NCBI RefSeq assembly: GCF_001611975.1
Contig: NZ_CP014525.1
Location: 1,046,001-1,110,000, forward strand
Length of the DNA: 64,000 nucleotides
Source of the DNA: Haematospirillum jordaniae
Lineage (GTDB): Bacteria > Pseudomonadota > Alphaproteobacteria > Rhodospirillales > Rhodospirillaceae
Direction: 5' to 3'
Part shown: positions 26,319 to 35,695 of the stretch, piece by piece
How the letters are laid out: the number at the start of each line of letters is the position of its first letter
How positions within the stretch are numbered: position 1 is the first letter of the stretch
Program-made: the position numbers and the translations under genes
Notes under the pieces: model-generated
Told to the model about the DNA's origin: nothing
The model's database searches: none
The model's input: the letters and a program-made list of their open reading frames with translations, nothing else

Positions 26319-26779
26319 CCCCGCCCGCGGTATGGAGGCACGCCCTGATCCAGAAGCCAGACCCCCTCAGGCACCGGACCGGTCTGATAAAAGACGTCAA
26401 TTGGGATTCCTCCACGCGGGTACCAGTACCCCCCGATCCGCAGCCATACCGGCTTCAGGGCTTCGGCAAGACGTTTCCCGATGTAGACGGTGCAGTCTTC
26501 ATGAAAGGCCCCGTGATTGCGGAACGAGCCAAGGAAAAGCTTCAGGCTCTTGGACTCAACTAGCGTGGCGCCGGGTACATAGTCGATCACTAGGTGGGCA
26601 AAGTCCGGCTGTCCGGTGACCGGGCACAGGCTGGTAAATTCCGGTGCAGCAAAGCGTGCGACATACAGCGTGCCAGGATGCGGGTTGGGCACGGTCTCAA
26701 GGGTAGCTGCTTCCGGAGAGGAGGGCAGGGCAGACGCGTGGCCAAGCTGGGTCAGGCCTGAAGGATCGCTGTTGGTCAT
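26315..26779 (-). CDS. queF: NADPH-dependent 7-cyano-7-deazaguanine reductase QueF
   Basis: A 154-residue unimodular QueF, which reduces the nitrile preQ0 to preQ1 in queuosine synthesis. The catalytic cysteine is in SLCPVTGQPDFAH (C52), with the Asp six residues on, and the NADPH/substrate motif ESKSLKLFLGSFRNHG follows. It is the third gene of queA-tgt-queF, overlapping tgt by four bases (ATGA), and the three consecutive steps are therefore co-expressed. The length equals that of the short Bacillus-type enzyme. Confidence 0.95.
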   Translation of the reverse strand: MTNSDPSGLTQLGHASALPSSPEAATLETVPNPHPGTLYVARFAAPEFTSLCPVTGQPDFAHLVIDYVPGATLVESKSLKLFLGSFRNHGAFHEDCTVYIGKRLAEALKPVWLRIGGYWYPRGGIPIDVFYQTGPVPEGVWLLDQGVPPYRGRG

Positions 26780-27921
26780 TCCGGTTTCTCCACCGTCAGG
26801 GGTTCGATATCACCAAGTGCTTGGCTTGCTTCAAACTGTGTTCTGTACTGTGACAGGGTTCCTTGCCCGATAGCTGAGCGAAGATCCTTCATGATATCTT
26901 GGTAATGCTGGATATTATGCCATGTCAGCAGCATCGGCCCCAGCATTTCCCCGGCCCGGATCAGGTGGTGCAGATAAGCGCGTGTGTACTGGCGACACGC
27001 CGGGCAGGAACAGTTTTCCTCCAGCGGTCGTGGGTCGTCTTGGTGGCGGGCATTGCGCAGGTTGACCGTGCCGCGGCGGGTGAAGGCCTGGGCCGTGCGT
27101 CCCGACCGGGTGGGCATCACGCAGTCAAACATGTCAATGCCCCGGGCCACGGCACCAACCATATCGGAGGGTTTCCCAACCCCCATCAGATAGCGGGGCT
27201 TGCCGACCGGCATGTCGGGTACGGTGCTGTCGAGGGTCTGGAACATCAGTTCCTGTCCTTCCCCGACGGCCAAGCCCCCGACGGCATAGCCCTCGAAATC
27301 AATCTCCCGCAGCCGGGCCATGCTTTCTGCCCGCAGGTCAGGGAAGACGCTGCCTTGTACAATGCCGAACTGGCCATAGCCTTCACGCGGGACAAAGGCA
27401 CTACGCGAGCGTACAGCCCAGCGCATGGACAGGCGCATCGAATGGGCAGCCGTTTTTTTGTCCACGGGCCAAGGGGTGCATTCATCGAAGGCCATGGTTA
27501 CCGTGGCATCCAGCTTGTACTGGATGTCGGTGGAGTATTCCGGGGTCAGCGTCCACGACGACCCGTCAATATGGCTGCGGAAGGTGACGCCGTCTTCGGT
27601 CATTTTGCGCAGCTTGGCCAGGCTCATGACCTGGAATCCGCCGGAATCCGTCAGGATCGGGCCAGGCCAGTTCATCATCTGGTGCAATCCCCCCAAGGAC
27701 TGCACCCGGTCGGCCCCGGGTCGCAGCATCAGGTGATAGGTATTGCCCAGAATCATCTGAGCCCCTGTAGATGCAACGCTTTCAGGCAGCATGCCTTTGA
27801 CCGTTCCGGCCGTGCCAACCGGCATGAAGGTGGGTGTATCCACGGGGCCGTGTGCGGTTTCAATGCGCCCTAGGCGGGCTGCGCCGTCTGTTTTCAGGAC
27901 CGAGAAGGAAAAAGCCGTCAT
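26776..27921 (-). CDS. tgt: Queuine/preQ1 tRNA-guanine transglycosylase
   Basis: A 381-residue Tgt, which swaps guanine 34 of Asp, Asn, His and Tyr tRNAs for preQ1. Visible are LTDSGGFQVMSLAKL with the general acid/base Asp, the nucleophile region MFDCVMPTRSGRTAQAF, and the zinc site CSCPACRQYTRAYLHHL (three Cys, one His). The start at 27921 overlaps the queA stop (TGATG); the open frame continues 75 codons further but through queA. AAGGA stands upstream of the start. Confidence 0.96.
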   Translation of the reverse strand: MTAFSFSVLKTDGAARLGRIETAHGPVDTPTFMPVGTAGTVKGMLPESVASTGAQMILGNTYHLMLRPGADRVQSLGGLHQMMNWPGPILTDSGGFQVMSLAKLRKMTEDGVTFRSHIDGSSWTLTPEYSTDIQYKLDATVTMAFDECTPWPVDKKTAAHSMRLSMRWAVRSRSAFVPREGYGQFGIVQGSVFPDLRAESMARLREIDFEGYAVGGLAVGEGQELMFQTLDSTVPDMPVGKPRYLMGVGKPSDMVGAVARGIDMFDCVMPTRSGRTAQAFTRRGTVNLRNARHQDDPRPLEENCSCPACRQYTRAYLHHLIRAGEMLGPMLLTWHNIQHYQDIMKDLRSAIGQGTLSQYRTQFEASQALGDIEPLTVEKPE

Positions 27922-28982
27922 CAACAGGAATCCTTGCACCGTAACAGCGACCCGTCGCCGTAGGAATAAAACCGGTATCCGGCCTTTATAGCGTGGGCAT
28001 AGGCCGCGTGCATCGCGTCTAGGCCGGCTAGGGCGCAGACAAGCATGAACAAGGTAGAACGCGGCAGATGGAAGTTGGTAACCAGAAGATCGGCGATCCG
28101 GAATTGATAGCCGGGCGTGATAAAAATAGAGGTGGAACCGGACCACGCCGACAGGGAGCCATCCGGTGCGGCCGCACTTTCCAGCAAGCGCAGCGATGTT
28201 GTGCCAACGCAGACGACCCGTCCGCCCTGTTCCCGGGCTTGTGTGATGGTCCTAGCAGCATCGGCTGAAATGTCCCCGGTTTCGGCATGCATGCGGTGAT
28301 CACGGGTGTCTTCGGCCTTTACGGGTAGAAAGGTGCCGGCACCGACATGCAGGGTGACATGCACCCGACGAATCCCCCGGGCATCAATGGCTTCCAGAAG
28401 TTCCGGCGTGAAGTGGAGGCCGGCCGTGGGGGCGGCAACAGCGCCATCGCGGGAGGCATAAACCGTCTGGTAGTCCTGCCGGTCGCGAGCGTCATCTTTT
28501 CGCCCCATGTAGGGGGGGAGGGGAATATGGCCGTGGCGCTCTAGGGCGGCCATCAGATCAGCCCCGCTGCGGTCAAAGCGCAGGACAATCTCGCCCCCTT
28601 CCTGCCTGTTTTCGACACGGGCCGTAAAGTCCCCATCTGCTGACAGGACAACGGTTTGTCCGGGAGACAGCTTGCGGGCACCCTTTGCAAAGGCAGCCCA
28701 AGTGTCTGGCCCAAGGCCTTGATGAAGGGTGATGTCCACGCCGGCCGGCTGACAGCCGGGATGGATGGCAGGCCGCAGCCCGGACAGGCGGGCCGGAATG
28801 ACGCGGGTGTCATTGAACACCATCACGTCACCCGGTTCCAGAAGGCTAGGAAGGTCCAGCATGGTCCGGTCGTGCAGGCCATCGGGTGCCACATCCAGAA
28901 GCCGGGCACTGTGGCGCGGTGACACGGGGCGCGTGGCAATCTGCTCACGTGGCAGATCAAAGTCAAAGGCATCAACCCGCAT
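27921..28982 (-). CDS. queA: S-adenosylmethionine:tRNA ribosyltransferase-isomerase QueA
   Basis: A 353-residue QueA, which transfers and isomerises the ribose of SAM onto preQ1-modified tRNA to give epoxyqueuosine. The family start MRVDAFDFDLPREQIATRP, the FNDTRVIPARL motif and the AAPTAGLHFTPELL, HVTLHVGAGTFLPVK and NFHLPRSTLFMLVCA signatures are all there. ATG 28982 fits the family; a longer frame to 29057 does not. It is the first gene of the queuosine operon. The final epoxide reductase gene (queG/queH) is not in the window. Confidence 0.96.
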   Translation of the reverse strand: MRVDAFDFDLPREQIATRPVSPRHSARLLDVAPDGLHDRTMLDLPSLLEPGDVMVFNDTRVIPARLSGLRPAIHPGCQPAGVDITLHQGLGPDTWAAFAKGARKLSPGQTVVLSADGDFTARVENRQEGGEIVLRFDRSGADLMAALERHGHIPLPPYMGRKDDARDRQDYQTVYASRDGAVAAPTAGLHFTPELLEAIDARGIRRVHVTLHVGAGTFLPVKAEDTRDHRMHAETGDISADAARTITQAREQGGRVVCVGTTSLRLLESAAAPDGSLSAWSGSTSIFITPGYQFRIADLLVTNFHLPRSTLFMLVCALAGLDAMHAAYAHAIKAGYRFYSYGDGSLLRCKDSC

Positions 28983-29357
28983 CGGGTGCCGTATCCTGTT
29001 TCCGTTCGCAGGCGAGAAAAGAAGGGAGGGTATGCCTTGCCCTGTCTCTGTGAGCAAGAGGGAAATCTGCTTGGTCTATGTTTGGGCCTGATATGAATTA
29101 CTCAAGGCTGTGAAGCTTTGGGTGGAAAAACGTATGAGTAGAAAATAATTCCAGGCAGAGACTGTTCTTAATATGAGTTCATCTGTGGTCTCGTCTTTTT
29201 ATTTTGCGCATTTCGTGAATATTATTGGTTAAAAAGTATTCATATAATACCGTGCATTATAATTAATGACCTGATTTATAATGTAGTTTTATTGTTGACG
29301 TTTTCGTTGTTTATCAATGCAATTGATCCGGTATTTTCACAGACTGCGGGGGAGCAG
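28983..29357. other. AT-rich divergent intergenic region before the first RTX gene
   Basis: About 375 bases between queA (minus) and the first RTX gene (plus). The stretch 29100-29330 is clearly richer in A+T than its surroundings, a common mark of promoters or of acquired segments. It holds the candidate sigma-70 promoter listed separately. No gene is supported. Confidence 0.5.
29295..29323 (+). promoter_or_regulatory. Candidate sigma-70 promoter of the first RTX gene
   Basis: TTGACG (29295-29300, five of six consensus positions) and TGCAAT (29318-29323, four of six) stand 17 bases apart, about 35 bases ahead of the RTX ATG at 29358. Transcription would start near 29330. Sequence-only prediction. 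Confidence 0.4.
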
Positions 29358-32300
29358 ATGTCTGTCGAAAGAGAATTCCAGCCTACAGATATGGGTATTA
29401 GCCGTGCTGTTATTGGTACACGCGGCAACGATGAAATTATCGGGACAGGTCGGCGTGATCGTATGATCGGCGAGGAAGGTAATGACCGTCTGTTCGGTCG
29501 TGATGGCGATGATTTTCTGATTGGTGCAGAGGGCGATGACTACCTTGATGGTGGTGACGGGGCTGACAGGCTGATGGGCAATGGGGGTGCCGATACGTTT
29601 GTTTTCCGCGAACTGGCATCTGACAAGTACGACATGATTGTCGACTTCAAGAGTGTTGAAGGCGATAAAATTGATGTGTCGGTGATCAGTGAGCATATGA
29701 TCAGGTCTGGGTTTCCAGCTCTTCGCTTCAGTGGTCAGGAACCATCTCCCTATTCTGTCTGGTACCGCGGCGGTCCGGGTGAGCAAGGTGTAACGCTGGC
29801 TGTTGACGTGGATGGTGATGCGTCGCCTGATCGTGTTGTCTGGTTGAGAAGTACGTCTTCCCTCTCCAGTCAGGATCTTGTTTTGACCGGACCACAAACC
29901 AAGACTCCCGATTCCTTGGTACAGGAAGGGACGGAGCATAATGATCGCTTGGTTGCAGGCTTCGGGCCTGATCACTTGGATGGTCGGGGTGGTGAGGATG
30001 CCATCGATTACCGGGATGCTCTGTTGCCCGTCAATGTGGTTCTTGCGGGATCCCAAAGTGCAGCCGTTCTTGTGGATGGTCGTGAGAAAGATACAATCGT
30101 CAATATCGAGCATGCTTTTGGTGGTTTTGGTGATGATTGGTTAGCCGGGGATGAAGGCAGCAACATTTTGTCCGGTCGTGGCGGCTCTGATATCCTAGTT
30201 GGTGGTCAGGGGGCAGATACTCTCACCGGTGGTCTTGGTGCAGACCGTTTCCTGTACAGGGATTCCGTGGAAACCCATGGTGACCTGATTGTCGACTTCA
30301 ATCGGTCCCAAGGGGATGTGGTTGATGTTTCATCGATCGATGCCAATGTTTATGAACCTGGGCGTCAGGAATTTGTGTTTTCCGGGCAGTTGCCCCAAGC
30401 GAATTCCATTTGGTACCGAATCTTTATCGAGGGCGATGGGACTGTTCATGTTCAGGGTGACGTGGATGGTGACCCTGACGTCCCGGAAATCGATATTGCT
30501 ATTGAAGGTGTATCCAGTGTCAATGCTACTGATCTGGGTCTGTTGACAGCTATCCGTGGTAATGCCGTCGATTTCTCGGCCCATATCCAGCCAATCGCGA
30601 TTAATCTGGATCAACTGGCTTACCAAGGTGTCAGTTCGGTGGTTGGTGCCCTAAACGCTTGGAACAGGATACAGGGTTCTGACAGTGTTACGGGTGCATT
30701 GGTCGGGGGTGACAAGGGGAATAATATTGTTGGTGCCAGTGGCGATGATACCCTGCGTGGGGGGCGCGGTAATGACAGCCTGCACGGAGAAGGTGGCCGG
30801 GATATCCTTGATGGCGGCGATGGTGATGACTTCCTCAGGGGGGGAATTGGCGCTGATATTCTGACCGGTGGCCCGGGTATGGACCGGTTCCATTATCGGA
30901 CCTCTGCCGAAGTGCAAGGTGACGTTATCAGCGACTTCAACCGCGATCAGGGTGACTGGGTTGACCTTTATCGCATTGATGCCAACACGCATGTGGATGG
31001 GTGGCAACTTTTCACGTTCAGTGGCGAAGAACCACGGCCCCATGCTTTGTGGTCCGGGCCTGATCCAGACGGGTCAGGTGTACGTCTTTATGGAGATACG
31101 GACGGGAATCCTGAAACGGTTGAGATTGACCTCCAGTTTCTGGGTATCGAGGTCCTTGATCCTTCCGATGTTCAGTTGCCTGTCAGCAGGGATGGTACTC
31201 TGGATTTCTCTGACCTGATTCACTACGATCTGGTCAACCTGCATGAACATCATCCCTTCCTTCAGGTTATGGGGCCAAGGTCTGTTTCCTCAACACTGCT
31301 GGGTGGCAGTGGCGCCAATGTCCTGATTGGTGGCACAGAAGATGACTCGGTCATCGGGGATGAGGGGAATGACACGCTGTACGGCATGGAAGGCGATGAT
31401 CATGTCAACGGCGGGGCCGGGGATGATTATCTTGATGGTGGGGAGGGTGACGACCTTGTCACGGGGGGCCCAGGCGCGGACAAGATGACCGGAGGGCGCG
31501 GAGCCGATCGTTTCGTCTACAGCAGTGCCGAGGAAGCCCAAGGTGATGTGATCACAGATTTCAATATGCTGGAAGGGGACTGGATTGACCTGACCAGGGT
31601 TGATGCGGGAAGCTCATCAGACGAGCCATCATGGAGTGGCTTTGTTTTTGCTGGTACCACGCCGCAGGCTCATGCGCTCTGGTCACGTTTTGATCGGGAA
31701 CGGTTCGGTACGGAGCTGTTGGGTGATACAGATGGCAATCCTGAAACAGCAGAGATTGCCATCTACCTCAAGGGCACCGAGTTCTTTGGCCCCGAAGCTC
31801 TCCAGCTTCCCTCCCTTGCGGGGGATACGGTCGATTTCTCGGCCACAACGAAGCATATCTATATCCATCTTGATTACTACAACGGCGTGAATCATGTGCG
31901 TGGCCCCCTTGATGTTGGGGCAGAGATTCATGGAAATGCCGACGCCAATACCCTGTCCGGCGGAGACAGGGGTGATACGCTGTCGGGACATGATGGTGAT
32001 GACACCCTGATCGGTGGAGGTGGGGATGACCAGCTCTACGGTGAAAGGGGAGATGATGTTTTGCGTGGTGGAGATGGCCGTGATGTGCTTGATGGTGGTC
32101 CCGGTGCCGACGCGTTGAGTGGCGGTGCAGGGGCCGATCGTTTCCGCTATACACTTGCCAGTTATACTGTTGATGACGTGATCCTTGACTTCAATCGGGA
32201 TGAAGGGGACTGGCTTGACCTGCATCAGGTTGATGCCAACATTTACGAAGCGGGATGGCAGGTCATGTCCTTTGGCGGTGCAAAGGCAGTGCGCCATTCA

Positions 32301-34094
32301 CTGTGGTTCAAGCCGGGAGAAGACGGGAACAGTGTGACCTTGTGCGGGGATACAGACGGGAACATCCGTACCCATGAGGTCAGTTTGGAAATCAGGGGTA
32401 TAACGTCACTTCAGGCATCAGACTTTGATATGCCTGTCCTGCGTGCCGAGACACCGGATCTTTCCGGAGCACTGCAGGCGCTGCGCGGTGTTTTTATCCC
32501 ATCGCCCCATGATACTTCCAAGGCAGGTTTCCGTTTTGGTGATAGTGCGTTGTCGGGCGAAACAATGCCGGAGCAGGTTCCCGGCAGCGATGAGGACGGT
32601 TCTCTGCAGGCTCCGCTTGTCATTTCACCGGGCGACGGGCCTTACGATACCCCCCAAGCTTCCATATCCGGTTATACCGCATCCCAGTTTTCCAAGTTCC
32701 TGTTGCGTGTTCTGGATGACGAGGGGCGTTTCTCGGGGTTGCAGGGGCGTGATGCGGGTAATAAGACCCCTCCGCCGGAGACTCTTGACTTCTCTATGAC
32801 GTCACATCACCGGCATATCGATATTGCCACCTACAGGGGTTTCAACAATGTTGTCGGGCCGGCTGATTCCGGTGCGGAAATTCGCGGCGACAGCGGTCCC
32901 AACGTGCTGACAGGGGGGGATGGTCCCGACCAGATATACGGAGAAGCCGGGGATGATATCCTAGTCGGCGGATCCGGTGATGATACCCTGCACGGTGGTA
33001 GCGGTAACGACATCCTGACCGGAGAAGCAGGCAATGATACCCTCTACGGTGATGATGGCAATGACATCCTGACCGGCGGGACCGGAGCTGACATTATGCA
33101 TGGCGGCCGTGGTCACGATACCCTGACCGGCGATGCCGGCAATGACACGCTTGAGGGTGGTGACGGGAACGACACCCTTTCTGGCGGCGCCGGGGCCGAT
33201 ATCCTGCGTGGTGGCCTTGGTCGGGATACGTTGTCCGGCGGCTGGGGTGCGGATCGCTTCCATTACCGCTCTGTCGATGAAACCGTCGGCGATGTGATTG
33301 CAGACTTCAGCCCGTCACAGGGGGACTGGATTGATTTGCACGGGATAGATTCGGGCGACAATCCGGATGTATGGCAGGGTCTTGTCTTCCATGGAGCCAA
33401 CGTGCGTCCGCATTCCCTGTGGTATCAGGTCGATGGCAATGGAAAAGGTGTACACCTTTACGGAGACACCGATGGCAATGTGGACACGCGCGAAATCAAT
33501 ATTGCCGTGAAAGGCGTTGCCGTCCTTGAGGCTCGCTCTGTTCCCCTGCCGGTCTTTACCATGGATACTGTCGACTTCTCGTCAAGCCGGTCTTATACGG
33601 CGATTGATCTGGCCGATTATCGGGGCATATCCAATCTGGTTGGTTCCCGTATCGTCGGGATGGAGCTGCATGGAACCGGTGCGGACAATTCCCTGACCGG
33701 GGGCGATGGTGACGACCACTTGCATGGTGGTGGTGGTAACGATGTCCTTGCAGGCGGGGACGGCAAGGATGTGTTGACCGGTGGTAGTGGTGCGGATTCT
33801 TTTGTGTATTGGTCGGCTGTGGCAACGGTTGGTGATGTTATTACTGATTTCAGTCAGGATGAAGGGGATACCTTGGATTTCAGCCTGATTGACGCCAATA
33901 CATCCGCAGCTGGCGTTCAGGATCTTGTATTTTCTGATACGGTGCCGCGCGCACATGCTGTGTGGTATGTCCCCAATGCTGCGGGTAGTGACATCGTTTT
34001 GTGTGGTGATACAGATGGTCATGTTGAAACCACGGAGATAGCCTTCCTTCTCAAGGGTGTCTCGTCACTTGCCGCATCAGATTTCCTGTTCTGA
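29358..34094 (+). CDS. Giant RTX protein with seven tandem serralysin-C-terminal-like modules
   Basis: A 1578-residue secreted-type RTX protein. It is built from seven copies of one unit of about 210 residues: a VDFS...IxL.. strand segment, a block of GGxGxDxLx calcium-binding nonapeptides, and a domain running ADRF.YR...GDVI.DFN...GDWIDL..IDAN...FSG..P..HALWY...GDTDGNPET.EI. DF motifs lie near 29640, 30290, 30930, 31555, 32185, 33300 and 33840. Between units 5 and 6 there is a non-repeat linker of about 115 residues. It ends ASDFLF, like serralysin type I secretion signals, and has no Sec signal. ATG 29358 has GGGGGAG upstream. No catalytic domain is seen; an adhesin or surface-layer role is possible but unproven. 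Confidence 0.88.
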   Translation: MSVEREFQPTDMGISRAVIGTRGNDEIIGTGRRDRMIGEEGNDRLFGRDGDDFLIGAEGDDYLDGGDGADRLMGNGGADTFVFRELASDKYDMIVDFKSVEGDKIDVSVISEHMIRSGFPALRFSGQEPSPYSVWYRGGPGEQGVTLAVDVDGDASPDRVVWLRSTSSLSSQDLVLTGPQTKTPDSLVQEGTEHNDRLVAGFGPDHLDGRGGEDAIDYRDALLPVNVVLAGSQSAAVLVDGREKDTIVNIEHAFGGFGDDWLAGDEGSNILSGRGGSDILVGGQGADTLTGGLGADRFLYRDSVETHGDLIVDFNRSQGDVVDVSSIDANVYEPGRQEFVFSGQLPQANSIWYRIFIEGDGTVHVQGDVDGDPDVPEIDIAIEGVSSVNATDLGLLTAIRGNAVDFSAHIQPIAINLDQLAYQGVSSVVGALNAWNRIQGSDSVTGALVGGDKGNNIVGASGDDTLRGGRGNDSLHGEGGRDILDGGDGDDFLRGGIGADILTGGPGMDRFHYRTSAEVQGDVISDFNRDQGDWVDLYRIDANTHVDGWQLFTFSGEEPRPHALWSGPDPDGSGVRLYGDTDGNPETVEIDLQFLGIEVLDPSDVQLPVSRDGTLDFSDLIHYDLVNLHEHHPFLQVMGPRSVSSTLLGGSGANVLIGGTEDDSVIGDEGNDTLYGMEGDDHVNGGAGDDYLDGGEGDDLVTGGPGADKMTGGRGADRFVYSSAEEAQGDVITDFNMLEGDWIDLTRVDAGSSSDEPSWSGFVFAGTTPQAHALWSRFDRERFGTELLGDTDGNPETAEIAIYLKGTEFFGPEALQLPSLAGDTVDFSATTKHIYIHLDYYNGVNHVRGPLDVGAEIHGNADANTLSGGDRGDTLSGHDGDDTLIGGGGDDQLYGERGDDVLRGGDGRDVLDGGPGADALSGGAGADRFRYTLASYTVDDVILDFNRDEGDWLDLHQVDANIYEAGWQVMSFGGAKAVRHSLWFKPGEDGNSVTLCGDTDGNIRTHEVSLEIRGITSLQASDFDMPVLRAETPDLSGALQALRGVFIPSPHDTSKAGFRFGDSALSGETMPEQVPGSDEDGSLQAPLVISPGDGPYDTPQASISGYTASQFSKFLLRVLDDEGRFSGLQGRDAGNKTPPPETLDFSMTSHHRHIDIATYRGFNNVVGPADSGAEIRGDSGPNVLTGGDGPDQIYGEAGDDILVGGSGDDTLHGGSGNDILTGEAGNDTLYGDDGNDILTGGTGADIMHGGRGHDTLTGDAGNDTLEGGDGNDTLSGGAGADILRGGLGRDTLSGGWGADRFHYRSVDETVGDVIADFSPSQGDWIDLHGIDSGDNPDVWQGLVFHGANVRPHSLWYQVDGNGKGVHLYGDTDGNVDTREINIAVKGVAVLEARSVPLPVFTMDTVDFSSSRSYTAIDLADYRGISNLVGSRIVGMELHGTGADNSLTGGDGDDHLHGGGGNDVLAGGDGKDVLTGGSGADSFVYWSAVATVGDVITDFSQDEGDTLDFSLIDANTSAAGVQDLVFSDTVPRAHAVWYVPNAAGSDIVLCGDTDGHVETTEIAFLLKGVSSLAASDFLF
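32911..33246 (+). repeat. Longest RTX nonapeptide array of the first RTX gene
   Basis: About a dozen consecutive GGxGxDxLx-type nonapeptides (GGSGDDTLHGGSGNDILTG and relatives), each 27 bases long. They would form a calcium-filled parallel beta roll. The shared codons GGT/GGC-GAT/GAC make this an imperfect 27-base DNA repeat that is prone to slippage or recombination. Confidence 0.85.
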
Positions 34095-34110
34095 GAATAT
34101 TCTGGTCTGC

Positions 34111-34157
34111 AAGGTTCCGTGGTGCGGCATGCCGTGTCACGGAACCTTTATTGTTTT
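34111..34157 (+). terminator. Terminator of the first RTX gene
   Basis: An 11-base perfect stem (AAGGTTCCGTG, 34111-34121, with 34138-34148) followed by TTTATTGTTTT, 17 bases after the stop codon. Confidence 0.75.
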
Positions 34158-34325
34158 GCAAGGGGCAGAAAGGGTTCCGTGCCGCCTTAAATCTACCATG
34201 AGTGCAATATTGGTTGATATATAGACATATTTTCGATTTATGAGGGTTTATTCTATTGGAAGTTATTCCGAGATAACGCGTGTGTTCCGGTATGGAATTA
34301 CAGCTTGTGACAAGCAGGAGCAGGG

Positions 34326-35636
34326 ATGTTGAGTGTGACAAACCATTCTACGTATGACAGCAAAACCGTGCCCAGTTCAGTGGGGCTTGTTCTTGTTGGG
34401 GGAGCGACGTCGGATACGTTGCAGGGCAGTCATCGGTCTGACGTCCTTGTCGGTGGAGACGGGAGTGACACACTGTATGGCGGGAATGGTGCCGATACGC
34501 TTGTCGGCGGAGATGGGGATGACACGCTGTATGGCGGTCGTGGCGCGGATCTTCTGGATGGACAGGGCGATAATGACAGACTGTATGGCGGGCCTGGTCG
34601 CGATATTCTTTCTGGTGGGGACGGAAATGATTTTCTGAACGGCGGTCGAGGCAACGATACATTGGTAGGCGGTGTCGGTGATGATGTCCTTATTGGCGGC
34701 GTTGGTGCCGATGTGCTGGTCGGCGGTCCGGGGGCCGATCGTTTTCGTTATCGTTCTGCCAGTGAAGCGCTGGGCGATGTGCTGATGGATTTTGATCCAC
34801 AGCAGGGAGACCGAATCGAGATGAGGCTTCTTGATGTGGGCCTTGGCTTGGATTCTTGGCATGGCTTTGCCTTCACCTATGAGGCGCCAGCTCCTTTCTC
34901 GGTCTGGTTTACGCTTCCCGAGATTGTTGAGCCGACCTTCTTCCCTTGGGGGGCCGAAGAGCTCACGGTGTCTCGCAAGGGGGGCAACATCAAGCTATGC
35001 GGTGATACCGACGGTAATCCCGAGACGCTTGAAATCGATATGGTGATACGGGGCATGGACTCTCTGGACGGTGCACACCTTGACCTGCCAACTGTATCAG
35101 GTGGGATTGCTGATTTTTCGAGTCTGAACCGGTATCAGGTTATTGACCTGAGTCAGCGCTCGGATATTACCAGTGTTCTTGGGCCTCGCGATACAGGTGC
35201 CAAGATCTGCTCCGGAGATCTTGATACTCTGATCATTGGTGGGAACCAAGACGATATCCTGATTGGTTCTGTCGGTGATGATGTTCTCTTGGGGGGGAGA
35301 GGTTCGGATAGTCTTACCGGGGGACGTGGTGCGGATCGGTTCTGGTTCTGGTACGTCGAGGGCGAGACCGGCGAAGATACCATAACCGACTTCAGTCGTG
35401 ACGAAGGTGATCGTATTGATCTGTCCCGCATAGATGTAGACAAGAATACCGACGGGCGTCAGCCTCTTTCTTTTTCTGGCTCAACGCCTACCCCTTATTC
35501 CGTCTGGTATAAGATGGGTGAGGACGGCGTTAGTGCGGTATGTTCTGTGGATATGGATGGGGACCCTGCCAGTGCCGAGATCCGTATTATGGTCCAAGGT
35601 ACGGCTGTTCTGGCGGGACCAGACTTTTTGCTGTGA
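34326..35636 (+). CDS. RTX protein with two serralysin-C-terminal-like modules
   Basis: A 436-residue relative of the 1578-residue neighbour. An unbroken array of about a dozen nonapeptides (GGDGSDTLYGGNGADTLVG and so on, 34398-34740) is followed by a first module (ADRFRYRS...GDVLMDFDPQQGD), a short FSSLNRYQVIDLS bridge, a few more nonapeptides and a second module (EDTITDFSRDEGDRIDL...PYSVWYKMG). It ends GPDFLL. The first module carries an extra loop of about 20 residues (VEPTFFPWGAEELTVSRKG). ATG 34326 follows AGGAG. No signal peptide and no enzymatic domain; export through a type I system is inferred. Confidence 0.87.
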   Translation: MLSVTNHSTYDSKTVPSSVGLVLVGGATSDTLQGSHRSDVLVGGDGSDTLYGGNGADTLVGGDGDDTLYGGRGADLLDGQGDNDRLYGGPGRDILSGGDGNDFLNGGRGNDTLVGGVGDDVLIGGVGADVLVGGPGADRFRYRSASEALGDVLMDFDPQQGDRIEMRLLDVGLGLDSWHGFAFTYEAPAPFSVWFTLPEIVEPTFFPWGAEELTVSRKGGNIKLCGDTDGNPETLEIDMVIRGMDSLDGAHLDLPTVSGGIADFSSLNRYQVIDLSQRSDITSVLGPRDTGAKICSGDLDTLIIGGNQDDILIGSVGDDVLLGGRGSDSLTGGRGADRFWFWYVEGETGEDTITDFSRDEGDRIDLSRIDVDKNTDGRQPLSFSGSTPTPYSVWYKMGEDGVSAVCSVDMDGDPASAEIRIMVQGTAVLAGPDFLL

Positions 35637-35652
35637 TACTCTTTTAGTGCGC

Positions 35653-35676
35653 AAGGCTGCTGTGACGGGCAGCCTT
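35653..35676. terminator. Hairpin between convergent RTX and purU genes
   Basis: An eight-base stem AAGGCTGC/GCAGCCTT with an eight-base loop, lying 16 bases after the RTX stop and 20 bases after the purU stop. The T-run is poor on both sides, so it may be a weak bidirectional terminator. Confidence 0.45.
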
Positions 35677-35695
35677 GTCTGACTGTTGTGGCGTC

